Source: Acinetobacter sp. SFB (lineage in GTDB: Bacteria; Pseudomonadota; Gammaproteobacteria; Pseudomonadales; Moraxellaceae). From it: a DNA stretch of 64,000 bases. Positions 27,356-34,470 of the stretch are shown piece after piece (position 1 is the stretch's first letter; the number at the start of each line of letters is the position of its first letter). The notes beneath the pieces are model-generated. The model did no database searches, was not told the DNA's origin, and was given only the letters and a program-made list of their open reading frames with translations. The stretch is taken from the NCBI RefSeq assembly GCF_001647545.1, contig NZ_LSZH01000012.1, positions 1-64,000 on the forward strand. The letters run 5' to 3'. The position numbers and the translations under genes are program-made.

Positions 27356-28009
27356 TTATAAGAATTTTTTACTAGGTGTAAATTTGCCTACGTATTTTCC
27401 CTTATATTCTGAATTTTCTTTTAAAGGAATGATATTAGGCTGATAATTTTCATTTAATGCCTTTAAGTAAGTAGTATTAAACTCTCTCACCAGTGCTTTA
27501 AATGTAGCCTCGTCGTCTTGACATACGACTATCATTTCGCCTGTTTGTACAGAATTAAAGTCAACATCTGGATCAATACAAATAAAATCACCATCATTAA
27601 AATAAGGTGAATTACTAATACCTTGAGCAATTAAATAAAAACTATTTTTACCTGCTTCAGGTGGTGAGGGTAGCCATTGCTCAATATCATGAGCGGAGAT
27701 TGATCGCACATTTGTCATTGTGCCGCATTGGACATGAGTCAAAACCGGTAGCATCCTCGTTACTGGTCTAAAATCCTTTATATTTTCTAAAGATTCTTCT
27801 TTTCCATACATTATAAAGTCAATAGTCGTATCAAGTGTAGGTGCAAGAATATTTAGATATTCCAATTTAGGAGTATTTACATCTTTTTCCCAGTGTACAA
27901 CTGCGGCATCAGATATGCCTAAAGTTTTTGCAATATCTTTTTGAGTAAGCTTTTTATCTTTTCTTAATTTACGGATTCTTGATCCGATTGTACTGATTGT
28001 GGATTCCAT
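27356..28009 (-). CDS. cI: CI-like phage repressor (XRE HTH plus S24 peptidase)
   Basis: A 217-residue repressor that keeps the prophage silent. The N-terminal XRE helix-turn-helix is LTQKDIAKTLGISDAAVVHW (21-40). The C-terminal S24/LexA-like domain shows a Cys95-Gly96 cleavage bond in HVQCGT, the serine of ISNSPYFNDGD (Ser132) where LexA has GDSM, and Lys171 in ATFKALV. RecA-stimulated self-cleavage is therefore expected. It lies between operator pairs and is transcribed leftward from a promoter (TTAACT, 18 bases, TATAAG) whose -10 overlaps an operator, pointing to autoregulation. Confidence 0.88.
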   Translation of the reverse strand: MESTISTIGSRIRKLRKDKKLTQKDIAKTLGISDAAVVHWEKDVNTPKLEYLNILAPTLDTTIDFIMYGKEESLENIKDFRPVTRMLPVLTHVQCGTMTNVRSISAHDIEQWLPSPPEAGKNSFYLIAQGISNSPYFNDGDFICIDPDVDFNSVQTGEMIVVCQDDEATFKALVREFNTTYLKALNENYQPNIIPLKENSEYKGKYVGKFTPSKKFL

Positions 28010-28026
28010 GGCTCAGTCTCAATAAT

Positions 28027-28093
28027 AACTAACTTATATTAGTTGTTGACTAACTAAGTTAAATTGTATTTAATTAACTAACTTAAGTTAGTT
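28027..28093. promoter_or_regulatory. Rightward early promoter, repressor promoter and operators
   Basis: AACTAACTTAAGTTAGTT at 28076-28093 is a perfect 18-bp palindrome ending two bases before the cro-like ATG at 28096. AACTAACTTATATTAGTT (28027-28044) differs from it at two positions, and a looser copy lies at 28048-28064. The rightward promoter is TTGACT (28046) with TTTAAT (28069) at 17-base spacing. The repressor's own promoter reads leftward through the first site. Confidence 0.8.
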
Positions 28094-28107
28094 TTATGGA
28101 AAATATA

Positions 28108-28323
28108 ATGACTAGAGATGAAGCCATTACTTTGCTTGGTTGTTCTTTATCTGAGCTTGCAGACAAGCTCGAAATTACAACAGCAGCAGTCGCCCGTTGG
28201 AATCCAAACCAAATTCCACTACTTCGGGAAGCACAAGTTCGTGCTTTGGCAGAGGGAAAGCCGGCAATTGGTTTGATTCCGCAGTCAAATGTAAGTCGTC
28301 AAGTTGCTGAAAGTAATATCTAA
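28108..28323 (+). CDS. Cro-like DNA-binding protein
   Basis: First gene right of the operators. It has about 71 residues from ATG 28108, or 75 if the ATG at 28096, directly against the operator, is used. It has a Cro/YdaS-like helix-turn-helix (DEAITLLGCSLSELADKLEI and the following TTAAVARWN). By position it should oppose the CI-like repressor and promote lytic growth; this is standard for lambdoid phages but inferred here. Confidence 0.72.
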   Translation: MTRDEAITLLGCSLSELADKLEITTAAVARWNPNQIPLLREAQVRALAEGKPAIGLIPQSNVSRQVAESNI

Positions 28324-28341
28324 ATTAGGAGTAAATTGGAT

Positions 28342-28851
28342 ATGAACGTTTTTTTATCAAATTATGCTGCTGAAAATGCTGTACTACCTTTGGATGTTTC
28401 AATCTACCGCGCCTGTAAAGACTTACATGGAAGCAAAGCTGCTATTGCTGAAATAAATGGGTTTAATCCAATGGTATTTAGTAAGTGTGTTGACATCAAC
28501 AATACCCAATATCACTTGCATCCAGAGCATATCGAAGCAGTTCTTCATTACACAAAAGATAAGCGGATTTTAGAAAGCCTTGCTTCAGCTCATGGCCAAG
28601 TTGTCTTTTTTGAATATAAAAATGATGTAGATATTAAAAATTTTGATTTTCTTTCTAAGGTTGGAAAGGTGTCAAAAAAAGTTGGTGAATTATTCGATGG
28701 TCTTAGTGAATCGTTGAGTGACGGAAAAATATCAAGTATAGAAATGGCAATGCTAGAAAAGCATGCAATGGAATTAATTGGGGCTGTGGCTGCATTAAAG
28801 AAAATTGCAAAAATCAAATCTGAAAAAGATCTTCAAGTAGAGGGGGAGTGA
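28342..28851 (+). CDS. CII family phage regulatory protein
   Basis: About 169 residues, of the P2-type Phage_CII family: SIYRACKDLHGSKAAIAEIN and NGFNPMVFSKCVDINN form an HTH-like region, followed by YHLHPEHIEAVLHYTKDKRI and a helical C-terminus. AGGAG lies upstream. Either TTG 28336 or ATG 28342 can be the start. It probably governs early transcription or establishment of lysogeny. It precedes the primase gene by three bases. Confidence 0.7.
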   Translation: MNVFLSNYAAENAVLPLDVSIYRACKDLHGSKAAIAEINGFNPMVFSKCVDINNTQYHLHPEHIEAVLHYTKDKRILESLASAHGQVVFFEYKNDVDIKNFDFLSKVGKVSKKVGELFDGLSESLSDGKISSIEMAMLEKHAMELIGAVAALKKIAKIKSEKDLQVEGE

Positions 28852-28854
28852 TCA

Positions 28855-29757
28855 ATGGCTTTAACTTTTGATCAAGTTCGGGATTCTGCTTTAGGAAAAT
28901 GGAAAGACCTTATTTTCCCTGCATTCGGAATTAATGTTCCAGCCAAGAAAAATCAACATGGACCATGTCCAATTTGTGGTGGGACTGATCGATTCCGTTG
29001 CGATGATAAGCAAGGTAAAGGCACTTGGATCTGCAACCAATGTAATTCAGGTGATGGTTTCGCACTAATTGAAAAATCAAGAAATATGGATTATTCAACG
29101 GTTTTGAAGGAAGTAGGGGCTGTATTAGGCTTATCAAATGAAACCAAAGTTACGGATGAAGATCGTAAAAAATGGCGTGAAAAAGCGGCACAGCAGCAAC
29201 GCCAGGCTGAATTTGAAGAGCGTAAAGCACAGGAAAGTGCAGCAAAACGTGCGGAACGTATGTGGAAAGGCAAGTCTGTAGAACGTGATTGTCCATATTT
29301 GGATCGAAAGCATGTAAAAAACCACGGCTGTAAAATTAATGGCAAAGGTAACTTGCTTGTGCCACTTTTTGATATTGATGGTCATATTTGGAATATGCAG
29401 GAAATTCATGTAGATGGTTATAAGCCATATTTGACGGGCGCACGTGTCAATGATTGCTTTTACATTATTGGTGAGATTACTTCAGCAGATCAAATTGTCT
29501 GTATCGCAGAAGGTTATGCGACTGGTGCGAGTGTTTATGAAGCAACTGGCTATACAACAATCGTTGCCTTTCAATCTGGAAATATTGACAAGGTCGGTAT
29601 TGCAGTTCGTTCCAAATATCCAAAATTACAACTTGTTTACTGTGCTGATGATGATAGTGCAACTTTAGATGCAGGTATAAAAGCTGCGAATAAAGCTGTG
29701 GCTGCTACAGGCGGGATTATTGTATTACCCGATTTTAAAACAGTGGAGCACGTATGA
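28855..29757 (+). CDS. Phage primase (zinc-finger plus Toprim)
   Basis: A 300-residue replicative primase. The zinc finger is CPICGGTDRFRCDDKQGKGT followed by WICNQC (residues 42-64 region). A Lys/Gln/Ala-rich helical linker follows, then the Toprim domain with IVCIAEGYATGAS (Glu), and the QLVYCADDDSA acidic pair. It is like the alpha-type primases of phages and plasmids that make RNA primers for replication. It overlaps the helicase gene by ATGA. Confidence 0.85.
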   Translation: MALTFDQVRDSALGKWKDLIFPAFGINVPAKKNQHGPCPICGGTDRFRCDDKQGKGTWICNQCNSGDGFALIEKSRNMDYSTVLKEVGAVLGLSNETKVTDEDRKKWREKAAQQQRQAEFEERKAQESAAKRAERMWKGKSVERDCPYLDRKHVKNHGCKINGKGNLLVPLFDIDGHIWNMQEIHVDGYKPYLTGARVNDCFYIIGEITSADQIVCIAEGYATGASVYEATGYTTIVAFQSGNIDKVGIAVRSKYPKLQLVYCADDDSATLDAGIKAANKAVAATGGIIVLPDFKTVEHV

Positions 29758-31571
29758 GTATTGAAGAAAATAACGAGCAGCCACAAGTCATATCTAAGCC
29801 ACCATCTGATTTTAATGATCTTCATGTATTAGCGGGTTTAAGTGAAGTTCGTCGGCAGATCGAAACGGCAATCTCAACATCTAATTTTGCTTTTGTTTTT
29901 TCCCCGCACCCCTTTGATTTAGCTGACCAGAATTTAGGGAAAATGGCAGAAAATCATGCAAATATCGGCTATTCCGATAGTGGTTTTCAGCTAGATTATG
30001 CACCGCCCATGAATGGCCATTCTGAAACTGGTCAGCAGCAAATAGCGGGGAGTGGGGAAAATCAAAATATTCCTGAACCAAATGATCCTATGGAAAAAAT
30101 AAATGATGCATTAAAACGTTATGCGGTGATTGCTTGTAGTAATGATGCATTTGATTTAAAAACCAAACATAAGTTTAAAATTTCATCGCTAAAGCATACT
30201 TTGGGTAGTGTTTATAAGCACTGGTATAATCATCATTTTCGTCAAACTATTGAAAAAGAGGAAGTTGAACAATTACTTATAGATGGTGCGGGGTTTGTTG
30301 CACCGAATATGAGTAAAAATTGTATTTTGTTAAAAGGTGAAACATTTTTATATGATAAATCTTTGAATCGAGTCGTGTCTTGGTCTGCTTCTCAATTGAT
30401 GTATCCACATGAATATAAAAAATGGATTGAAAGTCCGACCCGTAGCGAAATTGATTATGAAAAACTCATTTTTGATCCAACTCGAAAGATTGATATAGAT
30501 CCAAACTATATCAATACATTTGAAGGTTATGCTGTTAATGAGCTATTGAATCAAGATCAGCAGAGGCTTGAATATTCACTGGTAAGGTCACGTTGTGCAG
30601 GCATTTTAAAAATGATCTGGTGCTTGTGTAACGGTGATCTAGATATTCAACGTTGGTTGCTTCAATGGTTAGCGTACCCATTACAAAATGAAGGTCAAAA
30701 GGCACATAGTGCGGTACTTATGGCGAGTCATATTCAAGGCTCGGGTAAAACCACATTGTTTGAAAAAGTCATGGGCGGTATTTATGGTAAATATCATCGC
30801 GTTATTACTTCACAAGAATTAGAAAGTCCACAATTTAACGGTTGGTTAAATAATGCTGCCTTTATTTTTGGTGAAGAAATCGCAACGAATGCCACAAAAT
30901 ATAATGTTACGCCCTATCTAAATGCCTTAATTACAGCCAAAAGCGTAACAATCAATGAGAAGCAACGTCCTCAAAAACAAGTGCCTGCATATTTCAATAT
31001 GGCATTTGCTTCAAATGAAAATATTCCATTTCCATTACATGGCGAGGCACGTCGGTGGTTCGTCATTGCACCGCAATCCAAACTGGATGAAAGATTAAGT
31101 GAGCAAGTATATTCAGAAATAGCGGGAGATGGATTGGATGCGTTTTACACTTATTTATTAACTGTTCCCTTAGAGGAATTTAAACATGACAAGCCACCAG
31201 TGACTGATGCAAAACGAGCGTTAATGAATGCAAGTAAGCGATCTATCGAGGTTTTTATTGATGAATGGCTCATTGGTGAAACTAAATATAAGTGTATTAG
31301 TTGTAAGGCGCAGCAGCTTTATGATGCTTATAAAGAGTGGGCATCTTCAACTTTGGAGCATAAGTATTCTTATCGAAAATTTACGGAGGACTTAAAGAAA
31401 ATTGAGGGTGTGACGTTAATTGAGAAGCAAAAATGGCGATATATCAAAGAACAGGGCCAGTCTTTGATTGTAAGCATTGGTGACTGTCCAGATGGCAAAA
31501 CTGCTATTGAGTGGTATGGCGAATGTGTGAATGAGTTTGATAGAGGTGCACCTAATGTTCTTGACAAATAA
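29754..31571 (+). CDS. Phage DUF5906-type superfamily 3 primase-helicase
   Basis: A 605-residue replication protein. The C-terminal ATPase shows Walker A SHIQGSGKTTLFEKVMGG and the B-type AAFIFGEEIA, with FNMAFASNENIPFPL as sensor region, the layout of NrS-1-like/DUF5906 helicases. The N-terminal 200 residues are variable. It should unwind the phage DNA next to the primase made from the preceding gene. The repeat cluster right behind it may be its origin. Confidence 0.85.
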   Translation: MSIEENNEQPQVISKPPSDFNDLHVLAGLSEVRRQIETAISTSNFAFVFSPHPFDLADQNLGKMAENHANIGYSDSGFQLDYAPPMNGHSETGQQQIAGSGENQNIPEPNDPMEKINDALKRYAVIACSNDAFDLKTKHKFKISSLKHTLGSVYKHWYNHHFRQTIEKEEVEQLLIDGAGFVAPNMSKNCILLKGETFLYDKSLNRVVSWSASQLMYPHEYKKWIESPTRSEIDYEKLIFDPTRKIDIDPNYINTFEGYAVNELLNQDQQRLEYSLVRSRCAGILKMIWCLCNGDLDIQRWLLQWLAYPLQNEGQKAHSAVLMASHIQGSGKTTLFEKVMGGIYGKYHRVITSQELESPQFNGWLNNAAFIFGEEIATNATKYNVTPYLNALITAKSVTINEKQRPQKQVPAYFNMAFASNENIPFPLHGEARRWFVIAPQSKLDERLSEQVYSEIAGDGLDAFYTYLLTVPLEEFKHDKPPVTDAKRALMNASKRSIEVFIDEWLIGETKYKCISCKAQQLYDAYKEWASSTLEHKYSYRKFTEDLKKIEGVTLIEKQKWRYIKEQGQSLIVSIGDCPDGKTAIEWYGECVNEFDRGAPNVLDK

Positions 31572-31624
31572 ACTGAATATATCTAAGATTTATTTCGCAA
31601 AAGCAATGGCTTACATTGCATTAC

Positions 31625-31931
31625 AGGTGAATGAAAGGAATAACAAAAACGCTCGTTCACCTGTTCGTTCACCTAGTAAATCTATGAATCGTAATGATTT
31701 AATAGTGATAGGTGAACGAGAGAACCAAATTTCTCGCGCACATGTGGGAAATTATTTTGCATCTCATCTTCTTGTTCTTCTGTTTATATCATTCTATTAT
31801 TTATTTTTTATCTTACGCGCGCATATTTTTTTATTCACTCGTTCACTTTTAATAAATAAAATATTAAAAACAAATACTTATGAGGTGAATGACTTAAAAG
31901 ACTCATTCACTAGTCGTTCACCTGTTCACTT
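31625..31931. repeat. Iteron-like repeat cluster, candidate replication origin
   Basis: The 10-mer TCGTTCACCT occurs at 31653, 31665 and 31914, and inverted (AGGTGAACGA) at 31710. Near copies are at 31625 and 31883 (AGGTGAATGA), 31839 (TCGTTCACTT), 31903 (TCATTCACTA), with a half copy at 31924. The stretch between is extremely AT-rich. Such dense short repeats in both orientations beside an AT-rich block and directly behind the helicase gene fit a phage origin. No annotated gene is convincing here. Confidence 0.6.
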
Positions 31932-31953
31932 TTATAATTAAAAGGGCTGACCA

Positions 31954-32421
31954 ATGGAAAAATATATTCGTTTATTAAATCCAAAATCCGTAAATTATGA
32001 AGCAGATCGGGTTGATGGTGGTTCTCCATCCTTGACAGCGCAAGATGTATTACTTGCTATGAGTTACGCTAAATTATCTCCAGTCCAGGATAATTTAATT
32101 CGTTTGAAATGTTTTGGCGCTAATTCATCAAATAATATTTTAAAGATGAGTACAGCACTCTTACCAAAGTATCGAGAAAGATTAGATCGTGTTAATCCAG
32201 ATTATCATTTTACTGTTGTTAAAATAGCTATTCTTGAATTCTGTGCCGTGCCTGGGGATTACAAACCTTCTGTACGTGGACGTGGTGTATTAGGTGGCGT
32301 GAGTTATCTAGTCATCCATCGTCACTTAGATAATCACATAAATCATGTATTAGAAAATTTAAATCAGGAATTAGAATTAGCTTTTGAAAAGATATTTTTT
32401 CAGCTGAATAAGACTAATTAA
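31954..32421 (+). CDS. Phage hypothetical protein, candidate late regulator
   Basis: A 155-residue protein with no recognised domain; SPSLTAQDVLLAMSYAKLSP and the helical C-terminus are faintly like lambdoid antitermination proteins, but the likeness is weak. It is the last gene of the early rightward region. It is followed at ten bases by a strong promoter with a repressor operator and then a leader terminator, the same layout as lambda Q-pR'-tR'. Position is the main argument for calling it a late regulator. Confidence 0.45.
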   Translation: MEKYIRLLNPKSVNYEADRVDGGSPSLTAQDVLLAMSYAKLSPVQDNLIRLKCFGANSSNNILKMSTALLPKYRERLDRVNPDYHFTVVKIAILEFCAVPGDYKPSVRGRGVLGGVSYLVIHRHLDNHINHVLENLNQELELAFEKIFFQLNKTN

Positions 32422-32430
32422 AATTAGTAT

Positions 32431-32459
32431 TTGACACTGAAACAAATTTAAGTTAGTTT
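32431..32459 (+). promoter_or_regulatory. Late promoter candidate with a repressor-type operator
   Basis: A perfect -35 TTGACA (32431) stands 17 bases before TAGTTT, exactly as in the leftward early promoter. The 18-mer AACAAATTTAAGTTAGTT (32441-32458) matches the palindromic operator at 16 of 18 positions and sits at the same offset from the -35 as in the leftward promoter. Confidence 0.6.
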
Positions 32460-32460
32460 T

Positions 32461-32566
32461 TACCACAATGGAAAACTATATCAAAGCGCTGTAGTTTCCC
32501 TTAGAACCGAAAGGTTCTCTTTCATAACCGCATGTTTACCTCAGAGGTACATGCGGTTTTTTTTAT
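32461..32566 (+). ncRNA. Short leader RNA ended by a strong terminator
   Basis: Downstream of the promoter at 32431 lies a hairpin AGAACC-GAAA-GGTTCT with a GNRA tetraloop (32503-32518). A long stem follows, AACCGCATGT/ACATGCGGTT with an inner ACC/GGT pair (32526-32558), then eight T. Any transcript would stop after about 100 bases unless antiterminated. This resembles the lambda 6S leader and tR'. Existence of the RNA is inferred. Confidence 0.55.
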
Positions 32567-32576
32567 GGGGATATCT

Positions 32577-32744
32577 ATGCAACCGATTGTCAAAATTCAA
32601 GTGAAATTATCTAAACGTAAGATTGCATTGATTTATGCAGCGATCTTGATTGAGAAAGCAGCTCGAGCAGTTGCTAATAAAATTATTAAACGTTCGATTG
32701 AGGTGTCTCCAGTTGAAAGCAAAGAAAGCACCGCAACGAGCTAA
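32577..32744 (+). CDS. Phage hypothetical small basic protein, 55 aa
   Basis: Starts at ATG 32577 behind GGGG. The peptide MQPIVKIQVKLSKRKIALIY is followed by a helical, basic segment with a weakly hydrophobic centre. It overlaps the HNH gene by 32 bases. No family recognised. Confidence 0.45.
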   Translation: MQPIVKIQVKLSKRKIALIYAAILIEKAARAVANKIIKRSIEVSPVESKESTATS

Positions 32745-33303
32745 ACGTCCATGCCTGGTGAGCAGCTGCAAAGAGTACTCAACCAATCAAGGTTATTGCG
32801 ATAAACATCAAGATAAAATTAGAAAGAAAGATCGTGATCGTGGTACTTCACATCAACGTGGATACGATGCACGTTGGAACAAGGCACGTATTGAACACTT
32901 GGATGCAGATCCGTTGTGTGTTGATTGTTCTAAACGAGATTACATAACGCCTGCAACTGTTGTCGATCACATCGTTCCACACAAGGGCAATGAAGAGTTG
33001 TTCTGGGATCAAAGTAATTGGCAATCATTATGCAAGCCATGTCATGACCGTAAGACAGCAAGTGAAGACATGGGCAGTTGGTCTCCAGTAGTTAGTACTT
33101 CAAGCAAAGCAAACCGTGATAGTAAGAATCCATTTGAATTGCATGATCGTGTCCTGGTTGCCACTGAATATGCTGAAGACTGTTTGATGTGTGATGACAA
33201 GGCAGTGTTCACAGTAATTGAAACTCATCTGAATACATTGTTTGTTCAAGACAAAGATGGCAATGGTGGCCGACTGCATCACTCACACTTCAAGCGAGCG
33301 TGA
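32713..33303 (+). CDS. HNH endonuclease of the packaging module
   Basis: An HNH nuclease located just upstream of the terminase genes, as in HK97-type cos phages where it is needed for DNA cleavage during packaging. The N-terminal zinc site is CLVSSCKEYSTNQGYCDKH. The HNH core is CVDCSKR, then VVDHIVPHKG, and NWQSLCKPCHDRKT. TTG 32713 preceded by GAGGTG is the best start (about 196 residues). The longer ATG frame from 32650 lies within the previous gene. An extra 50-residue C-terminal domain is present. Confidence 0.85.
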   Translation: MKAKKAPQRAKRPCLVSSCKEYSTNQGYCDKHQDKIRKKDRDRGTSHQRGYDARWNKARIEHLDADPLCVDCSKRDYITPATVVDHIVPHKGNEELFWDQSNWQSLCKPCHDRKTASEDMGSWSPVVSTSSKANRDSKNPFELHDRVLVATEYAEDCLMCDDKAVFTVIETHLNTLFVQDKDGNGGRLHHSHFKRA

Positions 33304-33305
33304 AT

Positions 33306-33521
33306 ATGGAACAAGAAATAATTCTACTTGGTGATCCGGTTGTCTATCGTGATGACTTGAAAGGTTTCGATTGTGTTGGTGTTGTCACCAAGTCTACTGG
33401 CTCAACACTTCAAGTACTTTGGAATGATGAACAACATCCACGTACTGAACAATATGATCGGCTTCGAGTTGCTTCACTGGATGAAGTTGATGCTCAGTGT
33501 CGATTGATACGAAAGGATTGA
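33306..33521 (+). CDS. Phage hypothetical protein, 71 aa
   Basis: A short acidic protein coupled to the HNH gene. LGDPVVYRDDLKGFDCVGVV and STLQVLWNDE suggest a small SH3-like barrel, similar to the last part of the HNH protein (ELHDRVLVATEYAEDCLMCD), so the two may be related by duplication. No function assigned. Confidence 0.5.
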   Translation: MEQEIILLGDPVVYRDDLKGFDCVGVVTKSTGSTLQVLWNDEQHPRTEQYDRLRVASLDEVDAQCRLIRKD

Positions 33522-33525
33522 GTGC

Positions 33526-33813
33526 ATGTGTAAATCGATTGGTTCTGGAAAGGATGATTACTACAGAAATATTGGTAAAAGTATTAAACATTCAGCGGAA
33601 AATGCTAAAAAGTGTTCAATGAATCATGAGCTTCATTGTTGTCATCGTCCTATTCCACCTGAAGTTGACCGGCCACCAATAATTATTGCTGGGCCAGATA
33701 TAACGATGTCTGGATCATTCATTGAAGCTACTAGACCTAGCTGCTATCTAGTTTGGTTCTTTGGTTTTTGTTTTGGAATTGCTGTTAGAGATATATTTTC
33801 AAATTTTATCTGA
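33526..33813 (+). CDS. Phage hypothetical protein with C-terminal membrane segment
   Basis: A 95-residue protein. A polar N-terminus with a Cys/His cluster (KKCSMNHELHCCHRPIPPEV) leads to one hydrophobic helix (YLVWFFGFCFGIAV). It is placed between HNH and the terminase small subunit. No family recognised. Confidence 0.45.
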   Translation: MCKSIGSGKDDYYRNIGKSIKHSAENAKKCSMNHELHCCHRPIPPEVDRPPIIIAGPDITMSGSFIEATRPSCYLVWFFGFCFGIAVRDIFSNFI

Positions 33814-33951
33814 GTTAGGGGATAGGGGGTCAAAAGTTAAAAAGACTCTCTCAGAAAAGACCGCCCCCCCGTCAAATTTGTGCGTGGTCATAATTCCATA
33901 GGGGGGTATACCTCTAATATTTAAATAGTTTTAGATTTTTTGGAGGTTTTT
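33814..33951. promoter_or_regulatory. Candidate cos region upstream of terS
   Basis: A gene-free stretch with opposed runs: GGGGG near 33825, a run of about eight C near 33862, and GGGGGG at 33901, then TATACC. Such GC runs are conspicuous in this AT-rich phage. HNH plus a P27-type small terminase flank it, a setting where cos sites lie in HK97-like phages. GGAGG of the terS ribosome site is at the end. Confidence 0.45.
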
Positions 33952-34470
33952 ATGTCAAATGCTGGAAGACCTCCCAAGTCATTGCAAGAAAAAGTCATGA
34001 GCGGTTCAAGAATTCGAAGTGATCGTGATGAAGATGCTCAAGTAGCAAATGCTGCAGTAGATTTGGGATTACCCCCATGCCCAACATGGCTAAACGCAAA
34101 GGCAAAAAAACATTGGGATATGTTGGGGCCAAAGTTAGTACAGGCTGGATTACTTGCTGTTGTGGATGGTGATGTTTTTGGACTTCATTGCGACAACATG
34201 GCTGTTTATGAAACCGTGATGGAAAAATTAGTAGATATTGATAAATGGGTTTCAAAAACTCCGAATGGTTTTGAGGTGCAAGCAGCTTGGCTTCAGATCC
34301 GCAACAAAGTTCAAGAACAAATTATCAGAACTGCACGTGAGTTTGGTTTAACACCAGCTGCTCGTTCAAGCGTCAAAGTGAATAAACAACAGCAATTAGA
34401 TTTATTAGGTGCTGAAGCATCTACCACCAGTAATAACGATCCATATCAAAATTATGGGTTAAGGAATTAG
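33952..34470 (+). CDS. terS: Terminase small subunit (P27 family)
   Basis: A 172-residue DNA-recognition subunit of the packaging motor. Start ATG 33952 (MSNAGRPPKS) has GGAGG six bases upstream. It shows the P27 family features: a basic N-terminal GRPPK patch, PCPTWLNAKAKKHWDMLGP, and TAREFGLTPAARSSVKV near the C-terminus. It precedes terL by one shared base. Confidence 0.9.
   Translation: MSNAGRPPKSLQEKVMSGSRIRSDRDEDAQVANAAVDLGLPPCPTWLNAKAKKHWDMLGPKLVQAGLLAVVDGDVFGLHCDNMAVYETVMEKLVDIDKWVSKTPNGFEVQAAWLQIRNKVQEQIIRTAREFGLTPAARSSVKVNKQQQLDLLGAEASTTSNNDPYQNYGLRN

Noticed and set aside
31531-31941. 136-residue open frame across the repeat cluster
   Set aside because: It begins inside the helicase gene in another frame, has no ribosome site, and its sequence is a translation of the TTCACCT repeats and AT-rich spacer. 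A noncoding origin explains it better.
32650-32712. Longer start for the HNH nuclease
   Set aside because: The extra residues fall in the preceding small gene; TTG 32713 has the good ribosome site and a typical HNH protein N-terminus.
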